Below are positions 1 to 10,600 of a stretch of DNA of 64,000 nucleotides, one piece after another. The DNA is from a virus: positions 20,256 to 84,255 of the IMG/VR virus record IMGVR_UViG_3300024265_000041. One strand, given 5' to 3'. The number at the start of each line of letters is the position of its first letter. Within the stretch, counting starts at the first letter, position 1. Below the pieces are notes generated by a model. It saw nothing but the letters and a program-made list of their open reading frames with translations. It did no database searches and was not told the origin of the DNA. The position numbers were made by a program, and so were the translations under genes.

Positions 1-1851
1 ACTAATTTGAAAAATAAAGAAATACTTTATAGTAAAACGTTTAAAAATATTATAAACCTACAGGAAGGATTCCAGAGTCTACTTGCAGAAAGAAGTAAAG
101 GTACAGAAGATAAGCCAGCTGCCTTAGTTGATGTTGCCCAACTTGAAGATACTCAGAACAGACTAGCTGTACTTTACGATTTTAAGGACTACCAGGATTA
201 CCTTGATTTTCTGGAGTCTGGAGCTGCTTTGGAAAAAGAAATTGGAGATCAGAGAGTAGCTAATGCAAGAGTGGTTGCAGCTAGGTTAAACGCCATACAA
301 TTATCTCAGTTGGGAATCAGTTTAGGGGAATTGAAAGATAGAGGTGACAAGGAATTAGAACTGATCGAACAAAATCAGGATCGATTGCAAGCTAAACTTA
401 AGGCTGGTTATGATGCTAGACTTTTGAGTCTGTCAGATTACATAAACTCTGAAGGTAAACTTATAACTCAATCTGGACAAGAAGAAATAAATGTCCTGAC
501 CATAAGGCTGTTAGAGCTTAACAGAGTTAGACAAGCACATAATGAAGAAGCCAAGAAGTTTGAGTCTACTGGTAATATTGAGGCGTGGAAACAAGAAGCT
601 GAAGCGGTGAAAGCTTTAGATGAAAAAATAAGGGAATTGACAAAAACAATAGACGGAAACAAACTAGCTACTCAAAACCAATTGGGAGCAATTAATCAGT
701 TGATAGACACTATGGAAAGTAAAGCTATAAAAGCTGCCACTTCAGCCATAGTAGCTCAGGATGCTCAAATTAATAGAAATAAATTTTTGGCTGAAGGGTT
801 TTTATCAGTTGCTGAAGCTAACGTTAATTATACCATTGCTCAACTTAATGGATTGAAGGCTACTAGAGGGCTGACTAAGGAGCAAGACGCACAATTAATT
901 AGACTGACAGAGTTAGAAAAAAAGTTAAGGGATAATGCTATTGGAATAAATGGGTTAGCAGTAACCTGGGACGCGGCGGCTAACACTATGGCTGGTAAAG
1001 CTGTACAGTCAGCCAAATCCATGCAGGGAGCATTTGTTGAGTTCTTCTTAGATCCAACTAAAGATGGGTTTGACGGATTACTAGATGCATTCTCTAACAT
1101 GATACTCAAAATGAGTGCTGAAAGAGCTGTTCAAGGTCTATTTAATGAGGGAGGGTTGGGGGACTTTTTTACTGAAACATTTGGAAAAATATCTGGGGAA
1201 GGCTCTACCGGTGGGACTGAGGAGTCAGTAAGTACTGCCGCCTTGACTACAGCAGTTGGGGTAAATACCACAGCACTTGGCGTTCAGACAGCTGCAGAAG
1301 GGGTAAGCAGTGCAGCACAAGGAGTAACTAGCACTGCCCTCGGATTGACATCTACAGCACTAGGGTTACAGACAACTGCTAATGGACTAAATACTACTGC
1401 CCTTGGGATATTAACTACAACTGGTCTCGGACCAAACACTTTGTCGTTAGGATTGTTGACATCATCGAATGGGATATTGGGTGGGTTTATTAGTGCTAAC
1501 ACTGTAGCGCTTATAGCTAATACTTCTGCTTTAGCAACTTCTGGTATAGGAGGGTTTTTTGCTGACGGGGGAAATGTTAAAGGTAATGTCCCAATTATTG
1601 TTGGTGAGAAAGGCCCAGAAGTTTTTGTACCAAGTGGGTCTGGAACTATAGTGCCTAACAGAGATATAAGTAAAAGCTCTAATGCTAGTTCTGCTGGAAA
1701 TGTAACCTTCGAAAATACTGTACAAATTATTGGAGATAACTCAAATAAAGAAGAGATCAGAATAATGGTTAAGCAGGGAATGGACGAATTAGAATCTAAG
1801 ATTATTAGGCAACAACAACGAACTCAGAGAACATTAGGAGTCAGGAGGTAA
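1..1851 (+). CDS. Tail tape measure protein, C-terminal part (5' end outside window)
   Basis: The frame is open from the first base, so the 614 residues after the TTG at position 7 are the end of a longer protein. The first ~330 residues are helical and rich in Glu, Lys and Gln, as in tape measure rods. Residues ~340-395 (motif FVEFFLDPTKDGFDGLLDAF) resemble the lambda gpH-type C-terminal domain. A low-complexity Ala/Thr/Ser/Gly stretch follows (TTALGVQTTA-like repeats, ~405-510), then the very common tape measure ending GGFFADGGNVKG...VGEKGPEVFVPSGSGTIV. The protein sets tail length and is probably ejected with the DNA. The next gene starts 4 bases after its stop and the tail tip genes follow in lambda order, which supports the call. 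Confidence 0.88.
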   Translation, partial: TNLKNKEILYSKTFKNIINLQEGFQSLLAERSKGTEDKPAALVDVAQLEDTQNRLAVLYDFKDYQDYLDFLESGAALEKEIGDQRVANARVVAARLNAIQLSQLGISLGELKDRGDKELELIEQNQDRLQAKLKAGYDARLLSLSDYINSEGKLITQSGQEEINVLTIRLLELNRVRQAHNEEAKKFESTGNIEAWKQEAEAVKALDEKIRELTKTIDGNKLATQNQLGAINQLIDTMESKAIKAATSAIVAQDAQINRNKFLAEGFLSVAEANVNYTIAQLNGLKATRGLTKEQDAQLIRLTELEKKLRDNAIGINGLAVTWDAAANTMAGKAVQSAKSMQGAFVEFFLDPTKDGFDGLLDAFSNMILKMSAERAVQGLFNEGGLGDFFTETFGKISGEGSTGGTEESVSTAALTTAVGVNTTALGVQTAAEGVSSAAQGVTSTALGLTSTALGLQTTANGLNTTALGILTTTGLGPNTLSLGLLTSSNGILGGFISANTVALIANTSALATSGIGGFFADGGNVKGNVPIIVGEKGPEVFVPSGSGTIVPNRDISKSSNASSAGNVTFENTVQIIGDNSNKEEIRIMVKQGMDELESKIIRQQQRTQRTLGVRR

Positions 1852-1854
1852 ATC

Positions 1855-2826
1855 ATGGTAGCAAAAGTAATCCCATTCCCAATAGCTTTAGCTCCGGTCT
1901 CTATGACTGAGAGATTACATGGTAATACAAATGTGTTCTTTTCTGAGCTTAATAAAATACCAACTACTACCGAAAACCCAGGCGCTAGATGGGGCTTTGA
2001 TTTAGATTATTCAGAGATTGACGGATACAGTCTTAGGGGCCAGAATGTCGGCGCTGCCATTTCTAGATTAAGAGGGCAGGCTGTAAGGATGCACTGTCAC
2101 TCACTAGCAAGACCTAACACTACAGGATCTCTTGACACCGCTAATAAAGTTGGGAATGGGGACTTTTCCCTAGGTGGTAGCGGGTGGAGCAAATCTGAAG
2201 GGGCAGGCAGTAAAGTGGGTCTAGAAGGAGGCAGAGCAAGACTTGATAAAGGGACCGGTGAGGCTTCAGTTAGTAGGACTATTTCTGTTACTTCTGGTGA
2301 GACTTATTCTATGGGGGTCTCAGTATACGAGGGGAGCGGGGATTCTGTTACCATGACTGTAGGGTCTAGTAATGACACCTTCACTGGAGGGGGAAGACAC
2401 GCCAGCACTTTTACTGCTAGTGGTTCTTCTATCACTGTTACTGTGGCTAATAATACAAATAATACGGTCTTATCAGTTGGAGATATTATTGTTGCAAGAG
2501 CTGCCACTGTCAGCGGTGCTCAGACAGGGTCAACTATTTTGATTACAGGGTTAGGGTCAAGCTCTGATAACGCAATTAACCCTATGGATTGGATTAGTAT
2601 TAACGGGGAGTTAAAACGCGTGGTAGAGCCCTGCATGAGTAACTCAGGAAGCGGAAGAGTTACTTTTGAGCCACCACTTAGGGCCTCAGCTCCTAATGGC
2701 TCTGCGGTGGTTTTGCATAGCCCATTTGCTAAATTTATTTTAAATGGGGAGTCTAGTCCTATGTCAACATCTGCCCCATATTTTACAAGTTACACTCTAA
2801 GTTTGTTAGAGGATACTTCCCTATGA
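1855..2826 (+). CDS. Tail tip protein (lambda gpM-like position) with carbohydrate-binding-like insert
   Basis: 323 residues between the tape measure and L-like genes, where lambda encodes gpM. An N-terminal part (~1-95) and a C-terminal part (~220-323, including INGELKRVVEP and a beta-rich ending) look like one small tail protein. Between them lies a Gly/Ser/Thr-rich insert (~98-215) that begins NGDFSLGGSGWS and reads as a beta-sandwich of the CBM4/9 sort, such as proteins bearing surface-binding jelly rolls. The stop overlaps the next ATG by 4 bases, so translation is coupled. The tail role comes from position; the carbohydrate-binding reading is inference from strand pattern and the GDFS...GW opening only. 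Confidence 0.6.
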   Translation: MVAKVIPFPIALAPVSMTERLHGNTNVFFSELNKIPTTTENPGARWGFDLDYSEIDGYSLRGQNVGAAISRLRGQAVRMHCHSLARPNTTGSLDTANKVGNGDFSLGGSGWSKSEGAGSKVGLEGGRARLDKGTGEASVSRTISVTSGETYSMGVSVYEGSGDSVTMTVGSSNDTFTGGGRHASTFTASGSSITVTVANNTNNTVLSVGDIIVARAATVSGAQTGSTILITGLGSSSDNAINPMDWISINGELKRVVEPCMSNSGSGRVTFEPPLRASAPNGSAVVLHSPFAKFILNGESSPMSTSAPYFTSYTLSLLEDTSL

Positions 2827-3461
2827 GCAGAGGATTATCTGGGGCTTTATTAACTCATTTTTCAGCAGATCATATCATTTCTATTGTGCTAATAGAGTTG
2901 AGTTTTGATAGTGGAACTCAAAGATATCACACAGGGATAGGAGATATTACCTATAGGACTTTTACCTACGTCGGTATTGGCACGCTAGGACAAATAGAAC
3001 CAATACTTGAAGACCAGGGTATAAAAATGAAAGGAGTAAGAGTAGCTCTCCAGGGGGTTGATACAACCGTAATAGATTTAACTAGTAATGAAGATATTCA
3101 AGGTAGGGCAGCTAGAATTGATGTGGCAGCTTATGACTATGAAACTGCAACTATTATTGACGGGTTTGAAATTTTTTCAGGGACTATGGATACCTCTGAA
3201 ATTACTAGAGGTGAAAATGCTTCTTTGGTTTTAACTTTAGAGTCTATAATGTCTCAATTCGATCTTCCAAACGTAAGAAGATTTACCGATGAAGATCACA
3301 AGACAAGACATCCTAATGACGAATTTTTTTCCTTATTAGTTACTATAAATGAGCAACAAATTGTTTGGGGGGCACAACAAGATGATACTAGTGGGGTCCC
3401 AGGGGGAGGGGGAGGTAGAGGGGGAAGATCAGATCAGCATAATCAAAGAGAGTTTAGATAA
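2823..3461 (+). CDS. Minor tail protein, lambda gpL-like position
   Basis: 212 residues, starting at an ATGA overlap with the preceding stop. The N-terminus (LIELSFDSGTQRYHTG...YRTFTYVGIGTLGQIEP) and the pattern of short beta strands match the phage minor tail family described as DUF2163-like or gpL-like, which sits between the distal tail and the hub. The C-terminus is a Gly/Arg-rich tail (PGGGGGRGGRSD). The order relative to the NlpC/P60-like and J-like genes downstream supports a tail tip role. The exact family is not certain. Confidence 0.6.
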   Translation: MSRGLSGALLTHFSADHIISIVLIELSFDSGTQRYHTGIGDITYRTFTYVGIGTLGQIEPILEDQGIKMKGVRVALQGVDTTVIDLTSNEDIQGRAARIDVAAYDYETATIIDGFEIFSGTMDTSEITRGENASLVLTLESIMSQFDLPNVRRFTDEDHKTRHPNDEFFSLLVTINEQQIVWGAQQDDTSGVPGGGGGRGGRSDQHNQREFR

Positions 3462-3479
3462 CATAATTAGGAGATTACT

Positions 3480-3866
3480 TTGCAAAGACAAACTTCATTA
3501 TTACTTTACATTACTGCACACCAACATACCAAATTTGAGTGGGGAGTGAATGATTGTTGTACTTTTTCCTGTAACTGGTTTAAGGAAATCACCGGTAAAA
3601 ATTTACTCCCACTAGTAGGGGGTGATTACAACGACGAAAAAGGAGCTATGCTATTATTAGAAAAATTTGGTAGGGATAATGCATCTGCTTTATTTGGGGA
3701 GGAAATTCACCCAAGTTTAGCCACCCCCGGAGATATAGTTGAGGCAGATATGGAATACGGTGAAACTTTAGGGATTTGCTTAGGATTAGATTCAGCATTT
3801 ATAGGGATTAAAGAACTTATAACAGTAAGAACTCTAGAATGTAAACGAGCCTGGAGGGTTAACTAA
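3480..3866 (+). CDS. DUF6950-type / NlpC-P60-related tail assembly protein
   Basis: 128 residues with a TTG start placed just after a good ribosome site (TAGGAG at 3467-3472). The segment FEWGVNDCCTFSCNW carries the Asp-Cys pair typical of the DUF6950/NlpC-P60 fold in tail genes next to the hub, and LATPGDIV fits the usual G-D turn that follows. In lambda the comparable gene is K. Such proteins may cut peptidoglycan during entry or only assist assembly. A clear catalytic His was not identified, so enzymatic activity is unproven. The stop codon overlaps the start of the hub gene. Confidence 0.65.
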   Translation: MQRQTSLLLYITAHQHTKFEWGVNDCCTFSCNWFKEITGKNLLPLVGGDYNDEKGAMLLLEKFGRDNASALFGEEIHPSLATPGDIVEADMEYGETLGICLGLDSAFIGIKELITVRTLECKRAWRVN

Positions 3867-6800
3867 TGCCACCAGCAGTAGCAGCTGTAGCAACAATAGT
3901 TGCAGGGTTCGTTATCAAAAATATAGTCATCTATGTGGTGGTTGTTCTTTTGATAAACATGGCTGCTGCTAGCTATGCCAGACATCATCAACCTACCTTT
4001 TCTGACCCTGCTGATAATCGTAGGTTAGTTTCTAGAAGTAGTGTATCTCCAACCATTATTCTGTACGGAGAGAGGAGACTCGGAGGCACTATGGTTTATT
4101 GGGCAACCGGAGGGGGCGCAAAGCCTAATGCCCCTCCTAAATCTCTGTGTATGGTCCTTTGTTTAACTCAACATGAAATTAATAGTATTGGTGATGTTTA
4201 TCTTGGGGATACTTTGTCAACAGATCCTTCTATCCCTGTAGCTGATACTTTTGAGAAATTTACAGGAGCTAGTGGGCAGACTGTAAGCACTACGGTTCAG
4301 CAGTATAATGTAAGTGGAGAACCATGGACTACTAGTTTTACTGGGGACAGTGTTGCTTATTTGGTCATTGTTCTTGATAGCTATGAGGACTGGGATAGGA
4401 TCCCAGATGTTTCTACTGTATGCCAGGGGTCTAAAATTTATGACCCAAGAAAAGATAGCACTAATGGAGGGTCTGGATCTCATCGTTACACTGACCCCTC
4501 TACATGGGAGTACTCAAATAACCCAGCTTTGATTGCCAGAGATTATCTCACTAGGGATGAAGGATTTGGGGAAGACCATATTAAAATTGATGACGCCTTT
4601 ACTATCGCGTCTGCAAACACATGTGATATTTGGGAAGCTGTACCTGAAGATGAAGATGGTACAGACATATCTTTTGATTCTGCTAGTAGTGAGATTAGGG
4701 ACGTTGGGGCTACCCTTCCTGTCTACTCAGTTGGGACTCCAATTTTGATTTCAGGGTCTTCTAGCAATAATGGAAACCATACAGTCTTAACTAGTACTTC
4801 TGCTGTCTTAACAACAACAGGATCCCCGGCAATAGTTACAGAAGCTGCTGGAAGTTTGGTTGTAGTTTCTGAACGACAACCAAGGTACTCGTGTGATCTT
4901 GCCCTCTCACTAACTCAGTCCAGAAAGGAAAATCTTCTTCAAATCTTGGAGACTATGTATGGAGAAGTAGTTTATGTAGGAGGGGAATGGAAGATCATGG
5001 CAGGGGAGTTTACCACTCCTACTTTTACTATAATAGAAGACGACATTGTAGGATCCTTTGCAATCGGTAGTAGCACTTCTGCATCAAATTTGTATAACTC
5101 TGTATCTGGAACTTACTATGATTCTAAAAGATTTTACCAACAAGTGAGTTTTAAGCAAAGAGACAATGCTGGGTATGTTTCAAGAGACGGAGGTAGGGAA
5201 GTTACCAGGGAAATTAGATTGATTGGTGTCACCGATGAGTACCAAGCACAACGACTAGCAACATTTGAACTAAATCAATCAGAGCATCAAACCTTAGTTA
5301 CATTTATTGGTAAACCAAGACTGTTGGATCTGCATGTCAACATGATGGTTAAGTTAACTCTAGATAACCCGGCGTGGACTGATAAACCTTTCAGAGTCTT
5401 ATCATGGGAATTGCAAAAAGATTTAACTGTAAGTATAACTCTAAGAGATGAAAACTCTGGGGCATGGGATTCTGGGTTAGGTATTTATAATCAAGTTCAA
5501 TCTCATCTACAATATAACCCTTACATCCCAAGACTTGTAGACGTCCCTACTAATTTTAGATTTTTTACTGGGGGGAATATAAGCAAAGAGACAGCATTCA
5601 AATTATCTACTGATGCTATTAGAGGTGGGTATGGTGCCTATGCGTTATTAAGATGGGAGGATTCCCCAGACGATCAATTAGCTGGATATAGGATCAAATG
5701 GAGAGAGACTTCTTCTTCTGCTGGACTTAGTGATGCTATAGCGGAAATGGTACCAATTGTCTCTTTTGCTGGTAATGAAAATGACAGTAATCCAGATGCA
5801 ATTAATGACTCTATCAGAGAAATGGTTGGGGTGTACGGAACCAATACAGATACTTCTGGGATGAGCGGAGCAACGCTGAACCCTTTTGAAAGTGGGATTA
5901 AATCTATTAACGTGGCGGGTGACTCTGATAGGGTATTAGACATAACAACCCCTGTGGACGAATACCCTACTGATGAGTTTTCTATGGTGACTTTGTTTAG
6001 CGTAGCCACGGCTACAGCAGACACAACTATTGTAGGACAATGGGGCAGTACAGACGCTAAGAAAGGATTCAGATTTGGTACAATGGAGGGCTCTACTAAT
6101 ATTGGGGTCACGGTTTATGATAGTACAGGGACTAAGCGGGAGATCGATTCTGGGGCTGTTTACGATGGAGATGTTGCCCACATAGCAGTGATATCAAAAC
6201 GAGATGATAAATTAATTTTAGAAATCGACGGAGCCCCAGTTGGTGAGTACAATTTTACTGGTGGTGACACTATGAATTGGGACCAGACTGAAGACCTCAA
6301 GATTGGAGGAGGATCGGTAGGTGCAGTTCATAATGGACGGTGGAGTAACGCTTTAGTTACGAATCGACACATGGATGAGTACGAAAGGGAGAACGCTTAT
6401 AATCTTTGGGCTACTGGAGATGTAGCTATTGGGAAGGCAAACACTTGGAATCGAGATTCGGTAGGTGAAACTGAACGATCATGGACAAGAAGATTAACAG
6501 AAGGGAGAACTTACGATTTTGAATTAGAAGCCTTCAACAAAAAAGGGTTATACAGTTCCCCAATTGCTTTGATAGGTAAAACTGTACTAGGAGCCACAAC
6601 CCCTCCTAAAGAATCTATTTTTTTATCAGCAATAGTAACTCCAATAGGAAACTTAATGACCCTGAATATTTCTAGTGTAGTTGCCAGAGATTTAGCTTAT
6701 GTAGAATGGGCGTACAGCACAGTAAATGATAGAGATGATTCAGTTATTCAGTACAGCTCTGTCCTAACTGAAATACCATCTGGGGCCCGAGGGTTCCCTA

Positions 6801-7576
6801 ATTACAAAAAAGTTTCACAACTCATAGGGAAAGTTGTTCAGCAATATCTTGTGTTTACCGGGGTTAATTATGTTTGGGCTAGAATTATTAATTCTTCAGA
6901 CCAAACAGGAGATTGGAATACTGGGCCAACAGCTGGGTTAGAAGTAGTAGGAGGGGAACCTGCCTCTGGTATTGTTAACTTAATCCCAACTAATAGAAGG
7001 GCTCAAATTAGTGTTTCTGATGGGCACGTTTTCCACCAAACAAACGCATCTAACTCTAAGTTAATTCTGGCAGACCATGATATTGCAGAAAACGATTATA
7101 TGTCATGTAGTGTGTGGGTTGATCGAGAAACTGCAACCGAGTGTACTCTGACTGTTGAATTTTTTGACAGTATAGATGATCTGATTGTGACAGACCCACT
7201 GTTTGAATTTAACCATACACCAGTACCGGTAGTTCTTACCAGAACAGTCCTTGAAGGCATCCTTGTTCCTGTAGGGGCAGTAACGATGCAAATGAGATTA
7301 GAAACTGTAGGAGGAACTGTATTGACAGCTAACCCTGTCCTTAATGAAGGACTAACCGTATTAAGATTTATTAGCCCGTGGGGGGATAGATTTTTAGACC
7401 CAGATGATGATGGAGTTTATTTAGATGTTGGTGATTACCAAAACCTATTAGATGGACAAGTTGAAGCCCCTGTAGAGGACAGCCCAACAGTAACCACAGC
7501 TTCGGGGGGTCCTTTTAAAGACCCAGAGTTAGATGAAGGTGGGTGGTACGACCGAAAATTCAGTGACCCTCTGTAA
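3866..7576 (+). CDS. Tail hub / host specificity protein (lambda gpJ-like) with LamG-like insert
   Basis: 1236 residues. A hydrophobic N-terminus (~7-35) is followed by the conserved tail hub region (SPTIILYGERRLGGTMVYW, then QHEINSIGDVYLGD) seen in J-like proteins. The middle holds the usual hub blocks (VSGTYYDSKRFYQ, FELNQSEHQTL). A fibronectin type III-like domain starts at ~591 (ALLRWEDSPDDQLAGYRIKW) and its second half lies at ~870-898 (RTYDFELEAFNKKGLYS). A LamG/concanavalin-like segment (~680-850, with VLDITTPVDEYP and AHIAVISKRDDKLILEIDG) sits between those halves. The C-terminus (~1030-1236) is beta-rich and probably contacts the receptor. The protein closes the tail tube and recognises the host. 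Confidence 0.85.
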   Translation: MPPAVAAVATIVAGFVIKNIVIYVVVVLLINMAAASYARHHQPTFSDPADNRRLVSRSSVSPTIILYGERRLGGTMVYWATGGGAKPNAPPKSLCMVLCLTQHEINSIGDVYLGDTLSTDPSIPVADTFEKFTGASGQTVSTTVQQYNVSGEPWTTSFTGDSVAYLVIVLDSYEDWDRIPDVSTVCQGSKIYDPRKDSTNGGSGSHRYTDPSTWEYSNNPALIARDYLTRDEGFGEDHIKIDDAFTIASANTCDIWEAVPEDEDGTDISFDSASSEIRDVGATLPVYSVGTPILISGSSSNNGNHTVLTSTSAVLTTTGSPAIVTEAAGSLVVVSERQPRYSCDLALSLTQSRKENLLQILETMYGEVVYVGGEWKIMAGEFTTPTFTIIEDDIVGSFAIGSSTSASNLYNSVSGTYYDSKRFYQQVSFKQRDNAGYVSRDGGREVTREIRLIGVTDEYQAQRLATFELNQSEHQTLVTFIGKPRLLDLHVNMMVKLTLDNPAWTDKPFRVLSWELQKDLTVSITLRDENSGAWDSGLGIYNQVQSHLQYNPYIPRLVDVPTNFRFFTGGNISKETAFKLSTDAIRGGYGAYALLRWEDSPDDQLAGYRIKWRETSSSAGLSDAIAEMVPIVSFAGNENDSNPDAINDSIREMVGVYGTNTDTSGMSGATLNPFESGIKSINVAGDSDRVLDITTPVDEYPTDEFSMVTLFSVATATADTTIVGQWGSTDAKKGFRFGTMEGSTNIGVTVYDSTGTKREIDSGAVYDGDVAHIAVISKRDDKLILEIDGAPVGEYNFTGGDTMNWDQTEDLKIGGGSVGAVHNGRWSNALVTNRHMDEYERENAYNLWATGDVAIGKANTWNRDSVGETERSWTRRLTEGRTYDFELEAFNKKGLYSSPIALIGKTVLGATTPPKESIFLSAIVTPIGNLMTLNISSVVARDLAYVEWAYSTVNDRDDSVIQYSSVLTEIPSGARGFPNYKKVSQLIGKVVQQYLVFTGVNYVWARIINSSDQTGDWNTGPTAGLEVVGGEPASGIVNLIPTNRRAQISVSDGHVFHQTNASNSKLILADHDIAENDYMSCSVWVDRETATECTLTVEFFDSIDDLIVTDPLFEFNHTPVPVVLTRTVLEGILVPVGAVTMQMRLETVGGTVLTANPVLNEGLTVLRFISPWGDRFLDPDDDGVYLDVGDYQNLLDGQVEAPVEDSPTVTTASGGPFKDPELDEGGWYDRKFSDPL

Positions 7577-7631
7577 TTAAATTTGTTACCATCTGAAAAT
7601 TAATTTAGATTAAAAATTTTAGTAGAGAGAA

Positions 7632-10600
7632 ATGGCAAACAATAGACTTCTAACAGACCTAAACCTTGAACCAGGGAACGTAGTTTCTTCTGGCCTGGAG
7701 TTGCAAACTAAAGATTGCACTGCTGCAGGGTTTCAGCTTAAATTAGTATTCTTCGACTCAGGTGAAACTGTCATATCTTCTTTCCTTGGTAATGTGGTTG
7801 ACCCTCATGACAGTACCTCTGATAACCTATGGCAGAGGTCAGTTAAAAACAATGTTGGAATTCCTAATAATGCAGTCTATTTAAACATAGGATTTGTTTA
7901 CACTTCTTTGAGTGTTGCTAATGAAACAGTTGGGTCTCGAAAACCTACACTGAATAGAGGGGTTAAAGTAGCCCCATTCACTAGACCTTCAAATACTGCT
8001 GGCAGCGGGGGGTCTGGTAGTACACCACGGTTTACTGATCATACTGGATTAAGAAATCACGTAATCGGGGAGGCACGGTTAGTCTTTGTAAAAGGTCTAC
8101 CAGCTTATGAGTGGGATTCCACTTCCACAGAAAGCGATAATGGGTGGACAGTTATTAAGCCAGCAACTTTTCTCACCACAGATCCAGGCAGATGGAAAAT
8201 TACCAGACCAAATACTTTCGAGTATGATTCATCTTGGGATGAAAATTGGGTTGATGATTATGTAATAGATGGTGGTGATACTGAAGGCCCAATAGACCAC
8301 TCTAATAACACTGGCACAGACATGTCTGCTGTTATTCAAGCTCAGATTGATTACCTTTCAGATTTAGTTAAGCAGGACCCTTTCTGGGTTGAAAATACTG
8401 ATATCTCGTTTACAGCTCCTGACAAAATAAATTCTGCAGGTAGCGAGTTTGGTTCATTTTCTGTTGGAAACACTATTGGTACATTCGGATCTGTTGCTAA
8501 TAATTTTAGCGCTACTATAACAGCGGTAACTGCAGCCCAAATTACTGTAGACACAACATTTCCAGGGAGGCCATTAACTACAGAATCAGCTGGGCCTGAG
8601 GTTAGAATTACACGTCTTTTAGCTGATGAAACAACTGGAAGGAGACAATTTGTTCGTCTAGTAATTCCTCATCAAGCAAAAATAGCTAATACAGTTTATG
8701 TTAAGTCTGGGGTCCAAATTCATACCTCTGAAGTTTTATATAGTCATGTGGAAGACGCCGGGGAACAAAATGATACTTACGCCTGGGCTTTTGTTTTCAT
8801 GTCTGGTTCTCATATTGATCAGTTTAAGTTATGGGGTAGAGGTAACTCAGGAATTCTATTAGGAACTGAAAGAATTTTAAATGATATGAAGATCGGTAAT
8901 ATTAGATTATTTAATATTGGTGAAACTTATGTTAGTGAGACTCAATCACATATTGGCGTTAGGTTTCAAGGGTTCAATTTCGAGTACAACCACATTCAGG
9001 TTGACGGAGGTAACCTAGGGTTTGATTATAAAGCAGTTTCTGATGTTCGTGCCGTAGCAGCATTGAGCGTAACTGCCTCAACTGCTTTCCGTATAACCGA
9101 TGGATGCGAACAATTAGACTTGGGGGCTCAAGTTGCTGATAGTCCAAATTTTCTTGGGGTTCAAATTGATAGTTCTGGTAATCTTAAAGGTAATTTCAGA
9201 ATGTTTTTCAACGAGGATTCGTTCCCAAGTGAGGGTTGCTTTGAATCTGGATATGCGGCTAAGGTTGGGATATTCTCTACGGCTGACCCTGTGGCCAACT
9301 GTGATTTAACTTTCCAAATTGCTAATACTCATGCAAGAATTGGAACCGATCCAGAATACGGAGGTAACAGTGTTGGGGTATTATTTGGTGCTATTGAAGA
9401 TAGTTCTACTGTCATCATAATGGCGAATGAATCTTTGCATACTACCCAAACTTTACATACAGAATACGCGGCTGAAGCTGACCCTACTTTTACTATATCA
9501 TCACCTAACTTACAGGTGACTAATGATATTAGAATCCATGGGTCAGGATCTGTATACGGAGGAACGTCAGGAGGTGCCGGTACAGGCGATCTTGATGATA
9601 TGTGGTTGGGCATCCGTCCTCCTGGGGTTGGGTACCTTCGAGAAACCGAAGGGCAAACTACTTACCAGGGTGTCGATATAGGAGGGGGCGGAATAGGCGG
9701 AGGCGGAGGGTTCTCTAATGTTACTTACATTCTAGATAACACAAATTCAATTGGGTGGTATCGAGTAGCTCAGGCCCCAACAAATTTTGGGGAAGGAAGC
9801 TTTGAGATCAGTGTATCCTATAAGACTGACGCAATTCCTCCAGGTGCTACTCCCGTACTGCAAAACGCATGGTCAGGGGTTGGTGACGACGACACGTTCC
9901 AAGTTACTGCAGTTTATAACTACCCGGCAAGTGCCGATGTTGCTAGATGCTATGCCATCCCAGCTGATTTTGCAACCCTCACTGCAGCTGCTTCTAAAAA
10001 CGACACAACATTATCACTTACTTCTGTTACCGGGCTAGCAGTAGATGACTATATGACGGTGACAGAGAAGGGGGAATCAAGTTCTCATAAAGTGACGGCT
10101 ATAGACACGTTAGATGTCGATATAATTCCAGGAATAAATTTTGATGCAACAACCTCTGCCGGAGTGTTTGAAGAAGCTGCAATAGGGTCACATGTTGCTG
10201 AGGCAACAGTGGTTCGAGGAGACAGTAACAGGAGAAACAAATTTTCATTCAGCGGCCTAACAGCTAAGACTCGTTATTACTACAAAATTTTCCAAGAGGG
10301 AGTGGGGGAAGATGCTGCAGTTTTCACTGGATTTTCTAAAACTATGGAAATTGCTAACACTGCTAGAAGTTTCACTTTCTTTGGCGGTTCATGTGCTGCA
10401 TGGTCGAACTCAAATACGTTTATTTCTATGGCGAAAACTCTTGATGCCTTATCTGATGTTGATTTTTTTATCCACACAGGAGACTTAGCTTATCTTGATA
10501 CTTGGTCAAGTATTGATACAGCTCGTGAAAATTACGACGTAGCTATAGGGGATGATAGACAACGACTTATTTGGAAGACTTACCCTGCTGCTTACATGTT

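Noticed and set aside
3349-3549. 66-residue plus-strand open frame bridging the L-like and DUF6950-like genes
   Set aside because: Overlaps the end of the L-like gene in another frame and lacks a ribosome site.
5674-6111. 145-residue minus-strand open frame inside the tail hub gene
   Set aside because: Antisense to clear LamG/FN3-type coding sequence; composition is typical of a shadow frame.
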